From Streptomyces sp. CB01201 (GTDB taxonomy: Bacteria; Actinomycetota; Actinomycetes; Streptomycetales; Streptomycetaceae): a stretch of 37,893 nucleotides of DNA. Made by a program: the position numbers and the translations under genes. The stretch is from NCBI RefSeq assembly GCF_002803085.1, contig NZ_NNBJ01000019.1, forward strand, positions 1 to 37,893, in the 5' to 3' direction. This document shows, piece by piece, positions 14,812 through 22,144 of this stretch; within the stretch, counting starts at the first letter, position 1; every line of letters starts with the position of its first letter. A model generated the notes under the pieces. The model searched no databases. It saw only the letters and a list, made by a program, of their open reading frames with translations, and had not been told where the DNA came from.

Positions 14812-16454
14812 GCCCCACGACCCACCCCACCGCAGCCGGAAACGTCACCTTCCTCGGTGCCGGACCCGGTGACCCCGGGCTGCTGACGCTGCGCGCCGTG
14901 GAGGCGCTGGCGTCCGCCGACGTCCTGATCGCCGAGCCGGCTGTGCTCGACGTTGTTCGCGCGCATGCGCGGGCAGGTGTGGACACGCCTCAGCTGACGG
15001 TTATTGACGAGGCGTCAACAACCGCCGGGATCCCTGTGTTGCGGGATGCCGCCAATCTTGTCATGGAGGCCGCGCGCTCCGGCAGGCGGGTCGTCCGTGC
15101 GGTGTCCGGCGACCCGGGCCTGGACGGCGACGCGGCCGGCGAGATGCTGGCCTGTGCCTCCGAGGGCATCCCCTTCGAGGTGGTGCCGGGCGTGGCCGCC
15201 GCGGTCGGTGTGCCGGCGTACGCCGGTGTGCCGCTGAGCGGGGCCGGTGGCGCCGACGTCCGCTTCGTCGACGCCCGTACCGCCTCCGAGCGGTGCTGGG
15301 CCGAGGTCGGTGCGAGCGACGGCACGGTGGTCGTGTCCACCACCCTGGAGACGGTCGCGGCCGCGGCCGGCGAGCTGGTGTCGGCGGGCCGTAAGCCCGA
15401 CACCCCCATGACCGTGACGATCGCGGGCACCACGACCCGTCAGCGGACCTGGTCCGCGACGCTCGGCTCGGTCGCCCAGGTGCTCAAGCAGGCGAAGGTG
15501 CTGCCCTCGCCGGACGGGCACCAGGCGGTCATAGCCGTGGTCGGCGAGCGCAGTGCCCCCGCCCAGCGCGACCAGCTGTCGTGGTTCGAGTCCAAGCCGC
15601 TGTTCGGCTGGCGCGTGCTCGTACCCCGTACGAAGGAGCAGGCGGCCTCGCTCTCCGACCAGCTCAGGTCGTACGGAGCCGTGCCGCACGAGGTGCCGAC
15701 GATCGCCGTCGAACCCCCGCGCACGCCCCAGCAGATGGAGCGCGCGGTCAAGGGTCTGGTGACCGGCCGGTACGAGTGGATCGCGTTCACCAGCGTCAAC
15801 GCGGTGAAGGCGGTCCGCGAGAAGTTCGAGGAGTACGGGCTCGATGCCCGCGCCTTCGCGGGGATCAAGGTCGCCGCGGTGGGCGAGCAGACGGCGGCCT
15901 CGCTGGTCGAGTTCGGCGTCAAGCCGGACCTGGTGCCCAGCGGCGAGCAGTCGGCGGCGGGGCTCCTGGAGGACTGGCCGCCCTACGACCCGGTCTTCGA
16001 CCCGATCGACCGCGTCTTCCTGCCCCGCGCCGACATCGCCACCGAGACGCTGGTGGCCGGTCTGATCGAGCTGGGCTGGGAGGTCGACGACGTCACGGCC
16101 TACCGGACGGTACGGGCCTCGCCGCCGCCGGCCGACACGCGTGAGGCGATCAAGGGCGGCGGCTTCGACGCGGTCCTGTTCACCTCGTCCTCCACGGTGC
16201 GCAACCTGGTGGGCATCGCGGGCAAGCCGCACAACGTGACCGTCATCGCGTGCATCGGCCCCGCCACGGCCAAGACGGCGGAGGAGCACGGGCTGCGGGT
16301 GGACGTGATGGCTCCGGAGCCGTCCGTCCACAAGCTGGCGCAGGCTCTGGCGGACTTCGGTGCGGCGCGGCGGGACGCGGCGGTTTCGGCGGGCGAGCAC
16401 GTCACGCGCCCCAGCGAGCGCCGCCCCGGCGCGCGGCGCCGCCGCACGACATAA
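14808..16454 (+). CDS. hemD: fused uroporphyrinogen-III C-methyltransferase-like / uroporphyrinogen-III synthase
   Basis: The 548-residue two-domain protein has an N-terminal (about 10-250) SUMT/CobA-like domain: FLGAGPGDPGLLTLRAVEAL and GIPFEVVPGVAAAVGVPAYAGVPLSG. A C-terminal HemD domain (about 265-525) begins at GWRVLVPRTKEQAASLSDQL and includes WIAFTSVNAVKAV and FDAVLFTSSSTVRNL. The HemD half cyclises and inverts ring D of hydroxymethylbilane. The SUMT half would methylate uroporphyrinogen III with SAM toward sirohaem and cobalamin. Its second glycine motif is altered (SGDPGLDGDA instead of GGDPFVFGR), so methyltransferase activity may be weak. The start is TTG, overlapping the hemC stop. 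It ends in an Arg-rich tail and is followed by a strong hairpin. Confidence 0.93.
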   Translation: MSPTTHPTAAGNVTFLGAGPGDPGLLTLRAVEALASADVLIAEPAVLDVVRAHARAGVDTPQLTVIDEASTTAGIPVLRDAANLVMEAARSGRRVVRAVSGDPGLDGDAAGEMLACASEGIPFEVVPGVAAAVGVPAYAGVPLSGAGGADVRFVDARTASERCWAEVGASDGTVVVSTTLETVAAAAGELVSAGRKPDTPMTVTIAGTTTRQRTWSATLGSVAQVLKQAKVLPSPDGHQAVIAVVGERSAPAQRDQLSWFESKPLFGWRVLVPRTKEQAASLSDQLRSYGAVPHEVPTIAVEPPRTPQQMERAVKGLVTGRYEWIAFTSVNAVKAVREKFEEYGLDARAFAGIKVAAVGEQTAASLVEFGVKPDLVPSGEQSAAGLLEDWPPYDPVFDPIDRVFLPRADIATETLVAGLIELGWEVDDVTAYRTVRASPPPADTREAIKGGGFDAVLFTSSSTVRNLVGIAGKPHNVTVIACIGPATAKTAEEHGLRVDVMAPEPSVHKLAQALADFGAARRDAAVSAGEHVTRPSERRPGARRRRTT

Positions 16455-16467
16455 CCCGGGCCACGCG

Positions 16468-16493
16468 GAGCCCCGGGCCCCTGCCCGGGGCTC
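16468..16493 (+). terminator. terminator of the rex-hemACD operon
   Basis: GAGCCCCGGGC (16468-16478) pairs with GCCCGGGGCTC (16483-16493), an 11-bp stem with a CCCT loop, 13 nt past the hemD stop. Confidence 0.75.
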
Positions 16494-16514
16494 GGGGTGG
16501 GTCGGTTCCGGCCC

Positions 16515-16613
16515 CTGGGGCTCCGCCCCAGACCCCGTTCGCGCCTGAACGGCGCTCGTCCTCAAACTCCCCCAAGGCCTTAAGGGCCAGGGGGGACCCC
16601 CATGACGGGCTGA
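16515..16613 (+). repeat. dispersed intergenic repeat, copy A (about 99 nt)
   Basis: The stretch runs from TGGGGCTCCGCCCCAGACCC through GTTCGCGCCTGAACGGCGCT, CTCAAACTCCCCCAAGGCC and TTAAGGGCCAGGGGGG to ATGACGGGCTGA. It recurs nearly identically at 28174-28277 in the same orientation. It contains a short hairpin (TGGGGC/GCCCCA). From memory, this unit is common between Streptomyces genes. Confidence 0.85.
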
Positions 16614-16645
16614 GGATGCCGATGCGGGCCAGCACCGAGCCTTTA

Positions 16646-16779
16646 GGGGCGCGAGGAACTGCGCGAGAAGCGACCACGGCCCGCACACGGAAACGGGGTT
16701 GGGGGCGCGGGGAACTGCGCGAACGGCCACGCACGTTGGACGGACGAGAACGGGGTCAGGGGCGCGGGGAACTGCGCGA
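16646..16779 (+). repeat. three copies of a GGGGCGCGGGGAACTGCGCG unit
   Basis: Copies begin at 16646 (one base differs, GCGAGG), 16702 and 16759, spaced 56-57 nt apart. Copies 2 and 3 also share flanks (ACGGGGT before, ACGGCC after). Each can fold a small GCGC stem. The unit is a familiar Streptomyces intergenic repeat from memory. Together with copy A it fills most of the 470-nt hemD-hemB gap, in which I see no gene. Confidence 0.8.
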
Positions 16780-16911
16780 ACGGCCCCCGCGGTCCGCAGC
16801 CGAACGCATCCGGGGGCCCGGGGCGCAGCCCCGGAAGGTCGGCTGTCACCATCCACCCCCGGAGGGTTGCGGGAAGGGGTGGGGCGGGGAAAACACCCCC
16901 CGCGACCGGCG

Positions 16912-16917
16912 TAGCGT
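16912..16917 (+). promoter_or_regulatory. -10 element of a likely leaderless hemB promoter
   Basis: TAGCGT (TANNNT) ends 7 nt before the hemB ATG at 16925, with no Shine-Dalgarno between. It indicates that hemB is transcribed apart from rex-hemACD. Confidence 0.5.
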
Positions 16918-16924
16918 GTACGTC

Positions 16925-17914
16925 ATGACTGAGTACGGATCCTTCCCCGGGGCCCGGCCCCGTCGGCTGCGCACCACCCCCGCCATGCGCCGCATGGTCG
17001 CGGAGACCCAGCTGCACCCCGCCGACCTCATCCTCCCCGCGTTCGTACGGGAAGGGATCACCGAGCCCGTCCCGATCCAGGCCATGCCGGGCGTGGCCCA
17101 GCACACCCTGGACACCCTGCGGAAGGCCGCCGTCGAGGCGGTCGGCGCGGGCGTCGCCGGGATCATGCTGTTCGGCGTTCCGGAGGACGAGAAGAAGGAC
17201 GCGGCCGGCACGGCCGGGACGGACCCCGACGGCATCCTCCAGGTCGCCATCCGCGCCGTGCGCGAAGAGGTCGGCGACGACCTCGTCATCATGTCCGATC
17301 TGTGCCTGGACGAGTACACGGACCACGGCCACTGCGGCGTGCTCGACGCCGACGGCCGCGTCGACAACGACGCCACCCTGGAGCGCTACGCCGAGATGGC
17401 CCAGGTCCAGGCCGACGCGGGCGTCCACGTCGTGGGCCCCTCCGGCATGATGGACGGCCAAGTCGGCGTCATCCGCGACGCGTTGGACCAGACCGGCCAC
17501 GAGGACGTGTCGATCCTGGCCTACACCGCGAAGTATTCCTCCGCGTTCTACGGCCCCTTCCGCGAGGCCGTCGGCTCGTCGCTGCGCGGCGACCGCAAGA
17601 CGTACCAGCAGGACCCCGCCAACACCCGTGAATCCATGCGGGAGTTGGCGCTCGACCTGGCCGAGGGCGCGGACATGGTGATGGTCAAGCCGGCCGGCCC
17701 CTATCTCGACATTCTGGCCAAGGTCGCCGAGTCGGTGGACGTGCCGGTCGCGGCGTACCAGATCAGCGGCGAGTACGCGATGGTCGAGGCGGCGGCGGAG
17801 AAGGGCTGGATCGACCGCGACCGGGCGATCCTGGAAACCCTGACCGGCATCAAGCGGGCCGGCGCGAACATGATCCTCACGTACTGGGCCACCGAGGTGG
17901 CCCGAGGCCTCTGA
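16925..17914 (+). CDS. hemB: delta-aminolevulinic acid dehydratase (porphobilinogen synthase) HemB
   Basis: The 329-residue enzyme condenses two ALA molecules into porphobilinogen. Schiff-base lysines are Lys203 in YTAKYSSAFYGPF and Lys255 in MVKPAGPYLDI. The metal-site motif is DLCLDEYTDHGHCG: Cys127 and Cys137 are kept, but the middle zinc cysteine is replaced by Asp129. The site is therefore neither the full Zn type (three Cys) nor the full Mg type (no Cys). The N-terminus ARPRRLRTTPAMRRMV is typical. The gene lies 470 nt after hemD beyond repeats and has its own -10. hemL and hemE are not in the window. Confidence 0.96.
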   Translation: MTEYGSFPGARPRRLRTTPAMRRMVAETQLHPADLILPAFVREGITEPVPIQAMPGVAQHTLDTLRKAAVEAVGAGVAGIMLFGVPEDEKKDAAGTAGTDPDGILQVAIRAVREEVGDDLVIMSDLCLDEYTDHGHCGVLDADGRVDNDATLERYAEMAQVQADAGVHVVGPSGMMDGQVGVIRDALDQTGHEDVSILAYTAKYSSAFYGPFREAVGSSLRGDRKTYQQDPANTRESMRELALDLAEGADMVMVKPAGPYLDILAKVAESVDVPVAAYQISGEYAMVEAAAEKGWIDRDRAILETLTGIKRAGANMILTYWATEVARGL

Positions 17915-18039
17915 CCTCGGCCTCGTCTGTAGAACGCGGCGGCGCCGGCGCTCAGCGCCCCCCGGGAACCTGGACGGGTGCGTCAGCCGGCTCCGCTGCG
18001 CCGCGGGCGAAGGCGCGGGGTAGGTGCGGTAGCGCGCCA

Positions 18040-18356
18040 CGTGGGTGTTGAGCTGGTCGATCGATAGCGGCGCGGACATCTCCCGGGCACGCGACCCAGC
18101 CTGTGCGAGGGCGGCCTGGACAGCCTGGACTGCCTCCTGGCCGTGCCGCGGCTCGGCGGCCGGCTGCGCTCCGATCGAGGCGCGGCGCACCGGCCGGCTG
18201 GTCCGCTCGAACAGGACGGCGTCCAGGGCGCGTTCCTGTTTCCGGACCGCCTGGCTCACCCGGCCTGCGAGACGTGCAGCCGCTCGGTCGTCCTGCCGAA
18301 GGGAACGCCTCGCCCTCGGGGTGAGCCGGGACCGTCACCAGCGGAACGTCCAACTC
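18040..18356 (-). pseudogene. remnant of a LysR-family transcriptional regulator
   Basis: Three minus-strand frames read in turn give one LysR DNA-binding domain. LDVPLVTVPAHPEGEAF (from about 18354) comes first, then GRTTERLHVSQAG ending in a stop near 18259, then VSQAVRKQERALDAVLFERTSRPVRRASIG. At the second break GCCGGGTGAGC looks like GCCGCGGTGAGC with one base lost. After about 60 more residues the frame leaves any recognisable LysR sequence, and the roughly 200-residue effector domain is absent. At least two frameshifts plus a deletion make it inactive. The rest of the 420-nt gap after hemB holds nothing else I recognise. Confidence 0.65.
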
Positions 18357-19099
18357 GACTGTTCTCGAAGGGACTTCGCGTGCTCCGCCAGATCGGTCAC
18401 TATCGTGTCCGGGCAGAACGCGAAGTGTTCCGCCGCGAGCACCACCGCTTCGTCCCGGTCCGTCGGCGGGGCCGCCACCGACACCGTCAGGCTCTCGGGG
18501 CTCAGGCCCACCACGCGCACCCCGAACCTGTCCTCCCACGACCTCAGCACCGCGCACAGCCGGGCCACGTCCTGCTCGTGGTCCGCAGGGCCGCACCAGC
18601 CAAGGGCCGCCGGCACATCCGCGCTGCGGCGGGCCGGGACCAGTGCCGCGCGGGCACCTTTCAGATGCCCCTCGGCCGCCGCCGCGACCCCGGCCGCGAC
18701 CTCGGCCGCCCTGCGGTCGGGATCTTCCTGTAGCTCGGGCGCCTCCGCCAGGCCGGGCCAGGCCGCCGCCTCAAGGCCCAGCTCGCCCTCCGCGTACGCC
18801 GCCCAGAACTCTTCCAGTACGTCCTCGGCGTCATGGTCGCCCGGGTACGACATCGCCTCCGGGGCCAGCTCCCAGTCCGCCAACTTCCGTATCCCGCCCA
18901 GCAGTACGGGATGCAGACCCGCCGCCCTGCGCGCCGGGGCCAGGCGCGCCCAGTCCTCCGGGCCCGCCGGATCGTCCGCGTACCAGAGCAGCGGTTCGGC
19001 CGCCGGGCCGACCACCCTGCCCGGCGGCAGGCCGAGGCCCAGCGCCTTGCCCGTCGGGTCGGCCGTCAGCTGAGGGAGTGGATTCGCAAGCATCGCCAT
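18335..19099 (-). CDS. DUF4253 domain-containing protein
   Basis: The 254-residue soluble acidic protein is rich in Ala, Trp and Glu. The C-terminal half (about 150-254) has the DUF4253 pattern, with AALGWCGPADHEQDVARLCAVLRSWEDRFGVRVVGL, AAEHFAFCPDTI and a final WTFRW. The DUF4253 family has no established function and is frequent in Streptomyces. ATG 19099 is preceded at 6 nt by TACATT, so a leaderless mRNA is plausible; a second ATG lies two codons on. The 3' end overlaps the LysR remnant by about 20 nt. Confidence 0.8.
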   Translation of the reverse strand: MAMLANPLPQLTADPTGKALGLGLPPGRVVGPAAEPLLWYADDPAGPEDWARLAPARRAAGLHPVLLGGIRKLADWELAPEAMSYPGDHDAEDVLEEFWAAYAEGELGLEAAAWPGLAEAPELQEDPDRRAAEVAAGVAAAAEGHLKGARAALVPARRSADVPAALGWCGPADHEQDVARLCAVLRSWEDRFGVRVVGLSPESLTVSVAAPPTDRDEAVVLAAEHFAFCPDTIVTDLAEHAKSLREQSSWTFRW

Positions 19100-19105
19100 G
19101 CCCCG

Positions 19106-19111
19106 AATGTA
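19106..19111 (-). promoter_or_regulatory. -10 element of a likely leaderless promoter for the DUF4253 gene
   Basis: TACATT on the minus strand (19111-19106) ends 6 nt before ATG 19099. A TTGTCA lies upstream, but only 11 nt away, too close for a normal -35. Confidence 0.4.
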
Positions 19112-19151
19112 GGTCCCCCCACTGACAACGCCCGCGCGACCGGGGCGGAGC

Positions 19152-19388
19152 TCAGAGTTCCGCTACGAAGGTCCGCCAGGCGGTGGGGTTCAGGGTGAGC
19201 GCGGGGCCGTCCGGGTTCTTGGAGTCCCGGATGTGGATGGCCTGAGGGTGTGCCGCCACCTCGACGCACGCCCCGCCCTCGCTGCCGCTGTAGCTCGACT
19301 TCCGCCAGGCGCAGGCCATTTCGAGGCACTGGCCGCCGTCGCTGCCGCTGTAGCTGGACTTGAACCACTTCAGTGAGGCGATGCTCAT
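19152..19388 (-). CDS. DUF397 domain-containing protein with duplicated motif
   Basis: The 78-residue protein carries the DUF397 signature twice. WFKSSYSGSDGGQCLEMA (about residues 8-25) and WRKSSYSGSEGGACVEVA (about 28-45) are followed by a single C-terminal half, IHIRDSKNPDGPALTLNPTAWRTFV. Ordinary DUF397 proteins of about 60-70 residues have one copy. They pair with XRE/DUF5753 regulators and are thought to antagonise or modulate them in development (WhiJ-type systems). ATG 19388 overlaps the TGA of the upstream XRE gene (ATGA), so the two are translationally coupled. Confidence 0.9.
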   Translation of the reverse strand: MSIASLKWFKSSYSGSDGGQCLEMACAWRKSSYSGSEGGACVEVAAHPQAIHIRDSKNPDGPALTLNPTAWRTFVAEL

Positions 19389-20209
19389 TGCTCTCCTAGC
19401 CAACGGTCCAACAGGCCCTTGGTGTCCTCTGTGTTGAGGGCCTGTGTTCGCAGCATCGCATACCTCTGAGCCAGGATGCTCACCTCGTCGGGATCAGTGA
19501 TGATTTGGCTTCCGCGTTGTGTCTCGGTGTAGCCGAGGAGCTGATGGTCCGGCGTCTCCAACAGGGTGAATGGGCCGTCCAGGGCCGCGTGGCGCTTCAG
19601 GTTCACGGGCATGATCTGAAGAGTCAGGCCTGGGAGGTCGGCGCACCGGCGCAGATGTTCCAACGCTTCCCGAAATACTTCATCACCACCTAGGCGGGCC
19701 ATCAGGACTGCCTCCGCGATGACGAAACTGATCGTCGGCGGCTCCTTCCGGTGCAGTATCTCCTGCCGCTCCAGCCGCGCAGCGACCTGCGCGTTGATCT
19801 CGTCCTCGCTCATCGCGGGCACTTTGCTGAGGAACACCGCCCGCGCGTAGTTCTCGGTCTGGAGCAGGCCGGGCAGTACCTGGTTCTCGAACCAGGACAG
19901 GGCGATGGCCTCGCGCTCCAGGTCCATGTACTCCTCGGCCCACGCCGGGATCAGGTCGATGTCCGGCATGTTGGCGACGGCCGTCTGTAGGGCGCGCTTG
20001 GTATCCAGGAGGGCGTCGAGGGAGCGGGCCAGGTCGGGTTTCAGCGGGCGGCGGCCCTGCTCGATCGAGGCGATCATCTCCGTGTGCAGCAGCACGCGTT
20101 GGCCCAGTTCGCGCTGGGTCAGGCCGGCGGCCGCGCGGAACTCCGCCACGAGGGCGCCGACCATCTTCATCGTCGACGCGTTCTTCCGGGTTCGCTTGCT
20201 GGGGCGCAT
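19385..20209 (-). CDS. XRE-family HTH regulator with DUF5753 domain (WhiJ-like)
   Basis: The 274-residue cytoplasmic regulator has an N-terminal XRE HTH (about 12-68: MVGALVAEFRAAAGLTQREL, TEMIASIEQGRRPLKPDLARSLD). A DUF5753 domain (about 90-265) follows, with AWAEEYMDLEREAIALSWFENQVLPGLLQTENYAR and GPFTLLETPDHQLLGYTETQ. It is the typical partner of the DUF397 protein and of the divergent ATP-binding gene. Start ATG 20209 follows GAGGGGAG; the TTG three codons upstream lies against the RBS. A palindrome at 20252-20278 in the divergent promoter region is a likely operator. Confidence 0.9.
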   Translation of the reverse strand: MRPSKRTRKNASTMKMVGALVAEFRAAAGLTQRELGQRVLLHTEMIASIEQGRRPLKPDLARSLDALLDTKRALQTAVANMPDIDLIPAWAEEYMDLEREAIALSWFENQVLPGLLQTENYARAVFLSKVPAMSEDEINAQVAARLERQEILHRKEPPTISFVIAEAVLMARLGGDEVFREALEHLRRCADLPGLTLQIMPVNLKRHAALDGPFTLLETPDHQLLGYTETQRGSQIITDPDEVSILAQRYAMLRTQALNTEDTKGLLDRWLGEQ

Positions 20210-20251
20210 GCCTGCCAACTCCCCTCAGGGGTACGTACGTTACGCATCCGG

Positions 20252-20278
20252 GACCCGTACAGAATTTGTGTACGGGTC
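20252..20278. promoter_or_regulatory. palindromic operator between the XRE and ATP-binding genes
   Basis: GACCCGTAC (20252-20260) and GTACGGGTC (20270-20278) are perfect 9-bp arms around AGAATTTGT. The site lies 43 nt before both starts, ideal for the XRE regulator to control both directions. A copy with 8 of 9 arm matches and the same spacing lies at 26604-26630. Confidence 0.6.
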
Positions 20279-20321
20279 GGGCCACTGCACCACCCCAGGC
20301 GTCCTCCGTAACTCTCCCCCC

Positions 20322-20786
20322 ATGACCATGAGCGAGAACGAAATGCGGGAGAAGTTCTATCCCCGTGAGCGCCAATCCGTCCCCGCCGCACGGAAGTTCG
20401 CGACCGGCGCCGTCGTCGACTGGGGGTTCTTCCACCGGCTCGACGGCATCGCGCTGTGCGTCAGCGAGCTGGCGACGAACGCGCTGCTGCACGGGGTGCC
20501 GCCGGGGCGCGGGTTCCTGTTGCGGCTCCGGCTGTGGGAGGGGGCCGTGCTGCGGGTCGAGGTGCACGACAGTGGGGGCGGGGTGCCCCGGGTTGCCGAG
20601 GGGGCGGGCGGTACGGACGAGGGCGGCCGTGGGCTGGTGCTGGTGGACGTGCTGGCCGACAAGTGGGGTGTGGGGGAGCGGGAGCCGGGCAAATTCGTGT
20701 GGTGTGAGTTCATTTGCCCGGGCGGTGAATCCGGCGATGGCTCGGATCTTGGAACGGTCGGATTCGGGTCGGGGGGCGCTGCGTAG
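20322..20786 (+). CDS. ATP-binding protein (HATPase_c, anti-sigma/RsbW-like)
   Basis: The 154-residue protein has a GHKL ATPase fold. The N-box is LCVSELATNALLHG, the G1 box is EVHDSGGGVPRV, and the G2 region is GGRGLVLVDVLADKWGV. Such Streptomyces proteins resemble anti-sigma kinase domains and travel with XRE/DUF397 genes; the target is unknown. ATG 20322 is used, and another ATG lies two codons on. After the ATPase core, a Gly/Ser tail (GGESGDGSDLGTVGFGSGGAA) ends the protein. The last 47 codons are repeated at 26627-26777. Confidence 0.88.
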   Translation: MTMSENEMREKFYPRERQSVPAARKFATGAVVDWGFFHRLDGIALCVSELATNALLHGVPPGRGFLLRLRLWEGAVLRVEVHDSGGGVPRVAEGAGGTDEGGRGLVLVDVLADKWGVGEREPGKFVWCEFICPGGESGDGSDLGTVGFGSGGAA

Positions 20787-20795
20787 GGTGCCGGT
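20645..20795 (+). repeat. 151-bp direct repeat, left copy
   Basis: It comprises the last 47 codons of the ATP-binding gene plus 9 nt past the stop. It matches 26627-26777 without gaps and with only three substitutions (98% identity). Together the two copies bracket the toxin island. Similarity ends abruptly after GTAGGGTGCCGGT. Confidence 0.97.
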
Positions 20796-21029
20796 TCGGA
20801 CCGCCAGGTCGCGCCGTCGAACCGGCGGCTGCGATGGCCACCGGCTACGAGGTTTTCGTTCACGAACCAGGAAGTGGCATGGCTTGACCTCGCACCCTTG
20901 GCTCGGAACCGCGTTGCGTCTGCAACGCGCGTTCGATAGACATTGATCTGGTCCAGTGGGGTGCGGGGTGCGCAGGGGGAAAGCCGCCGTAGCCCGGCCT
21001 GCTGGCGATGACTATGCGGGGGTGTGTGC

Positions 21030-21365
21030 ATGAAGTTCGACATGGGGTCCACGACTCTGTCCGATCTGGGGAAGAGCACGGAAGGGTCGAGCTCCGATCT
21101 GGGGTCGCTGATCCGGCAGTTGATCGCGGCGGCGGATCCGCTGGAGGGGAAGTTCAACGGGTCCGGGAAGGCCGCGTTCGACTCGTTCAAGGCGCATGCC
21201 GACGAGATCACCAACGACCTGAACGGTTCGCTCCAGGACATTCTGGGCGGCCAGTCCGGCATGGACACCGCGTTCAACGCAGGTGACCACGAGCAGGAGT
21301 CCAACGCCCACAAGAACATGTCGGCGGCCAACTTCGACGCGGCCCGCTTCGGCGCACGCCGCTGA
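21030..21365 (+). CDS. WXG100/ESAT-6-like small protein
   Basis: The 111-residue helical protein begins MKFDMGSTTLSDLGKSTE. A central turn FNGSGKAAFDSFKAHADEI stands where WXG100 proteins have their W-x-G hairpin (Phe replaces Trp). A long second helix follows. Members form helical hairpin dimers exported by, or needed for, type VII (ESX) secretion. ATG 21030 follows a G-rich stretch; an in-frame GTG two codons earlier is possible. It is the first gene of the island, 20 nt before the next small protein. The preceding 234 nt (20796-21029) show no gene. Confidence 0.75.
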   Translation: MKFDMGSTTLSDLGKSTEGSSSDLGSLIRQLIAAADPLEGKFNGSGKAAFDSFKAHADEITNDLNGSLQDILGGQSGMDTAFNAGDHEQESNAHKNMSAANFDAARFGARR

Positions 21366-21384
21366 CCACCGGGGGATCAGGAAC

Positions 21385-21696
21385 ATGGGTCACAACCAGG
21401 ACCGGCTCAGCTACGACACCGGAGCCTCCACCGAAGTGCAGGGCGGTCTGGCCGGCATCGTCGGCCACCTGGAACGCGTGCTCAACGACCGCGACCGCGC
21501 CGTGAAGGCCGCCATGGCCGAGTTCACCGCCGACGGCGTCTCGGACGAGTACCACGGCAAGGAACTGCGCTGGAACAAGGCCGCCACCGAGGTCCGCGAG
21601 ATCATCCGGCTCGTGCGGGGAACCCTCGAACTCAACGACGGCACCGCCCACTCCACCCTCTCCAAGGCCAAATCCGCCGTCGACGCCATCGGCTGA
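21385..21696 (+). CDS. second WXG100-like small protein
   Basis: The 103-residue, highly helical and charged protein has a likely hairpin turn around FTADGVSDEYHGKELRWNKAATEV. The first helix covers VQGGLAGIVGHLERVLNDRDRAVKAAMAEF and the last EIIRLVRGTLELNDGTAHSTLSKAKSAVDAI. Length, fold pattern and position as the second member of a pair fit EsxA/EsxB-type partners of an ESX substrate. ATG 21385 is preceded by GGGGGATCAGG. It is probably cotranscribed with 21030-21365. Confidence 0.72.
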   Translation: MGHNQDRLSYDTGASTEVQGGLAGIVGHLERVLNDRDRAVKAAMAEFTADGVSDEYHGKELRWNKAATEVREIIRLVRGTLELNDGTAHSTLSKAKSAVDAIG

Positions 21697-21751
21697 GACA
21701 GCACTCGGGGGCAGTGGTTGATTCACGAGGACACAAGAACGGGGGTTTGGC

Positions 21752-22141
21752 ATGTCGGGGTGGGACGTCTCGCAGTCTGGGGTGGAGTCGGTGACTTCGC
21801 TGGTCGGGGTGGCGATGGACGATGTGGCCAAGAGCGTGAAGTCGTACGAGACGAACATGACCAGCGCCGCCGGTTCCGCCGGCACGATCAGCGGTGCCTA
21901 CTGTGGGGCGACGCCTATCGGCCCAATCGGAGCGGCGCTGGGGCTGTTCGTGGAGAAAACCGCGGGCGACGTGCTGTTCCTGGGGGCCCGGGCGGCGAAG
22001 TCGGTGAACGGTGCGCGCCAGGCAACGGCGTACTACGTCGTCGGAGATCTTGAGATGGCTGCGAACTCCGAGCACACGGCACTGTCCGCGCCAAAGATCG
22101 AGCTGCCCAAGCCGGGTAATCCGCAGGACGGGAAGAAGTAG
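21752..22141 (+). CDS. DUF6507-like T7SS-associated small protein
   Basis: The 129-residue protein starts MSGWDVSQSGVESVTSLVG, a W-D pattern I associate with DUF6507 proteins found beside Streptomyces ESX toxins. The middle has a hydrophobic Gly/Pro-rich section (GATPIGPIGAALGLFVE), and the tail is Pro/Lys-rich (IELPKPGNPQDGKK). The latter could be an unstructured secretion tail. It ends 3 nt before the toxin ATG, so it is coupled to it. The function is likely chaperone or co-secreted partner, inferred from context only. Confidence 0.65.
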   Translation: MSGWDVSQSGVESVTSLVGVAMDDVAKSVKSYETNMTSAAGSAGTISGAYCGATPIGPIGAALGLFVEKTAGDVLFLGARAAKSVNGARQATAYYVVGDLEMAANSEHTALSAPKIELPKPGNPQDGKK

Positions 22142-22144
22142 CAC

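Noticed and set aside
14808..15600. HemD N-terminal domain as a fully active SUMT
   Set aside because: It looks related, but the second glycine motif is altered, so only a methyltransferase-like domain is claimed.
20796..21029. Integrase, transposase or tRNA attachment site at the island border
   Set aside because: No such gene or tRNA sequence was found at either border; only the direct repeat marks the edges.
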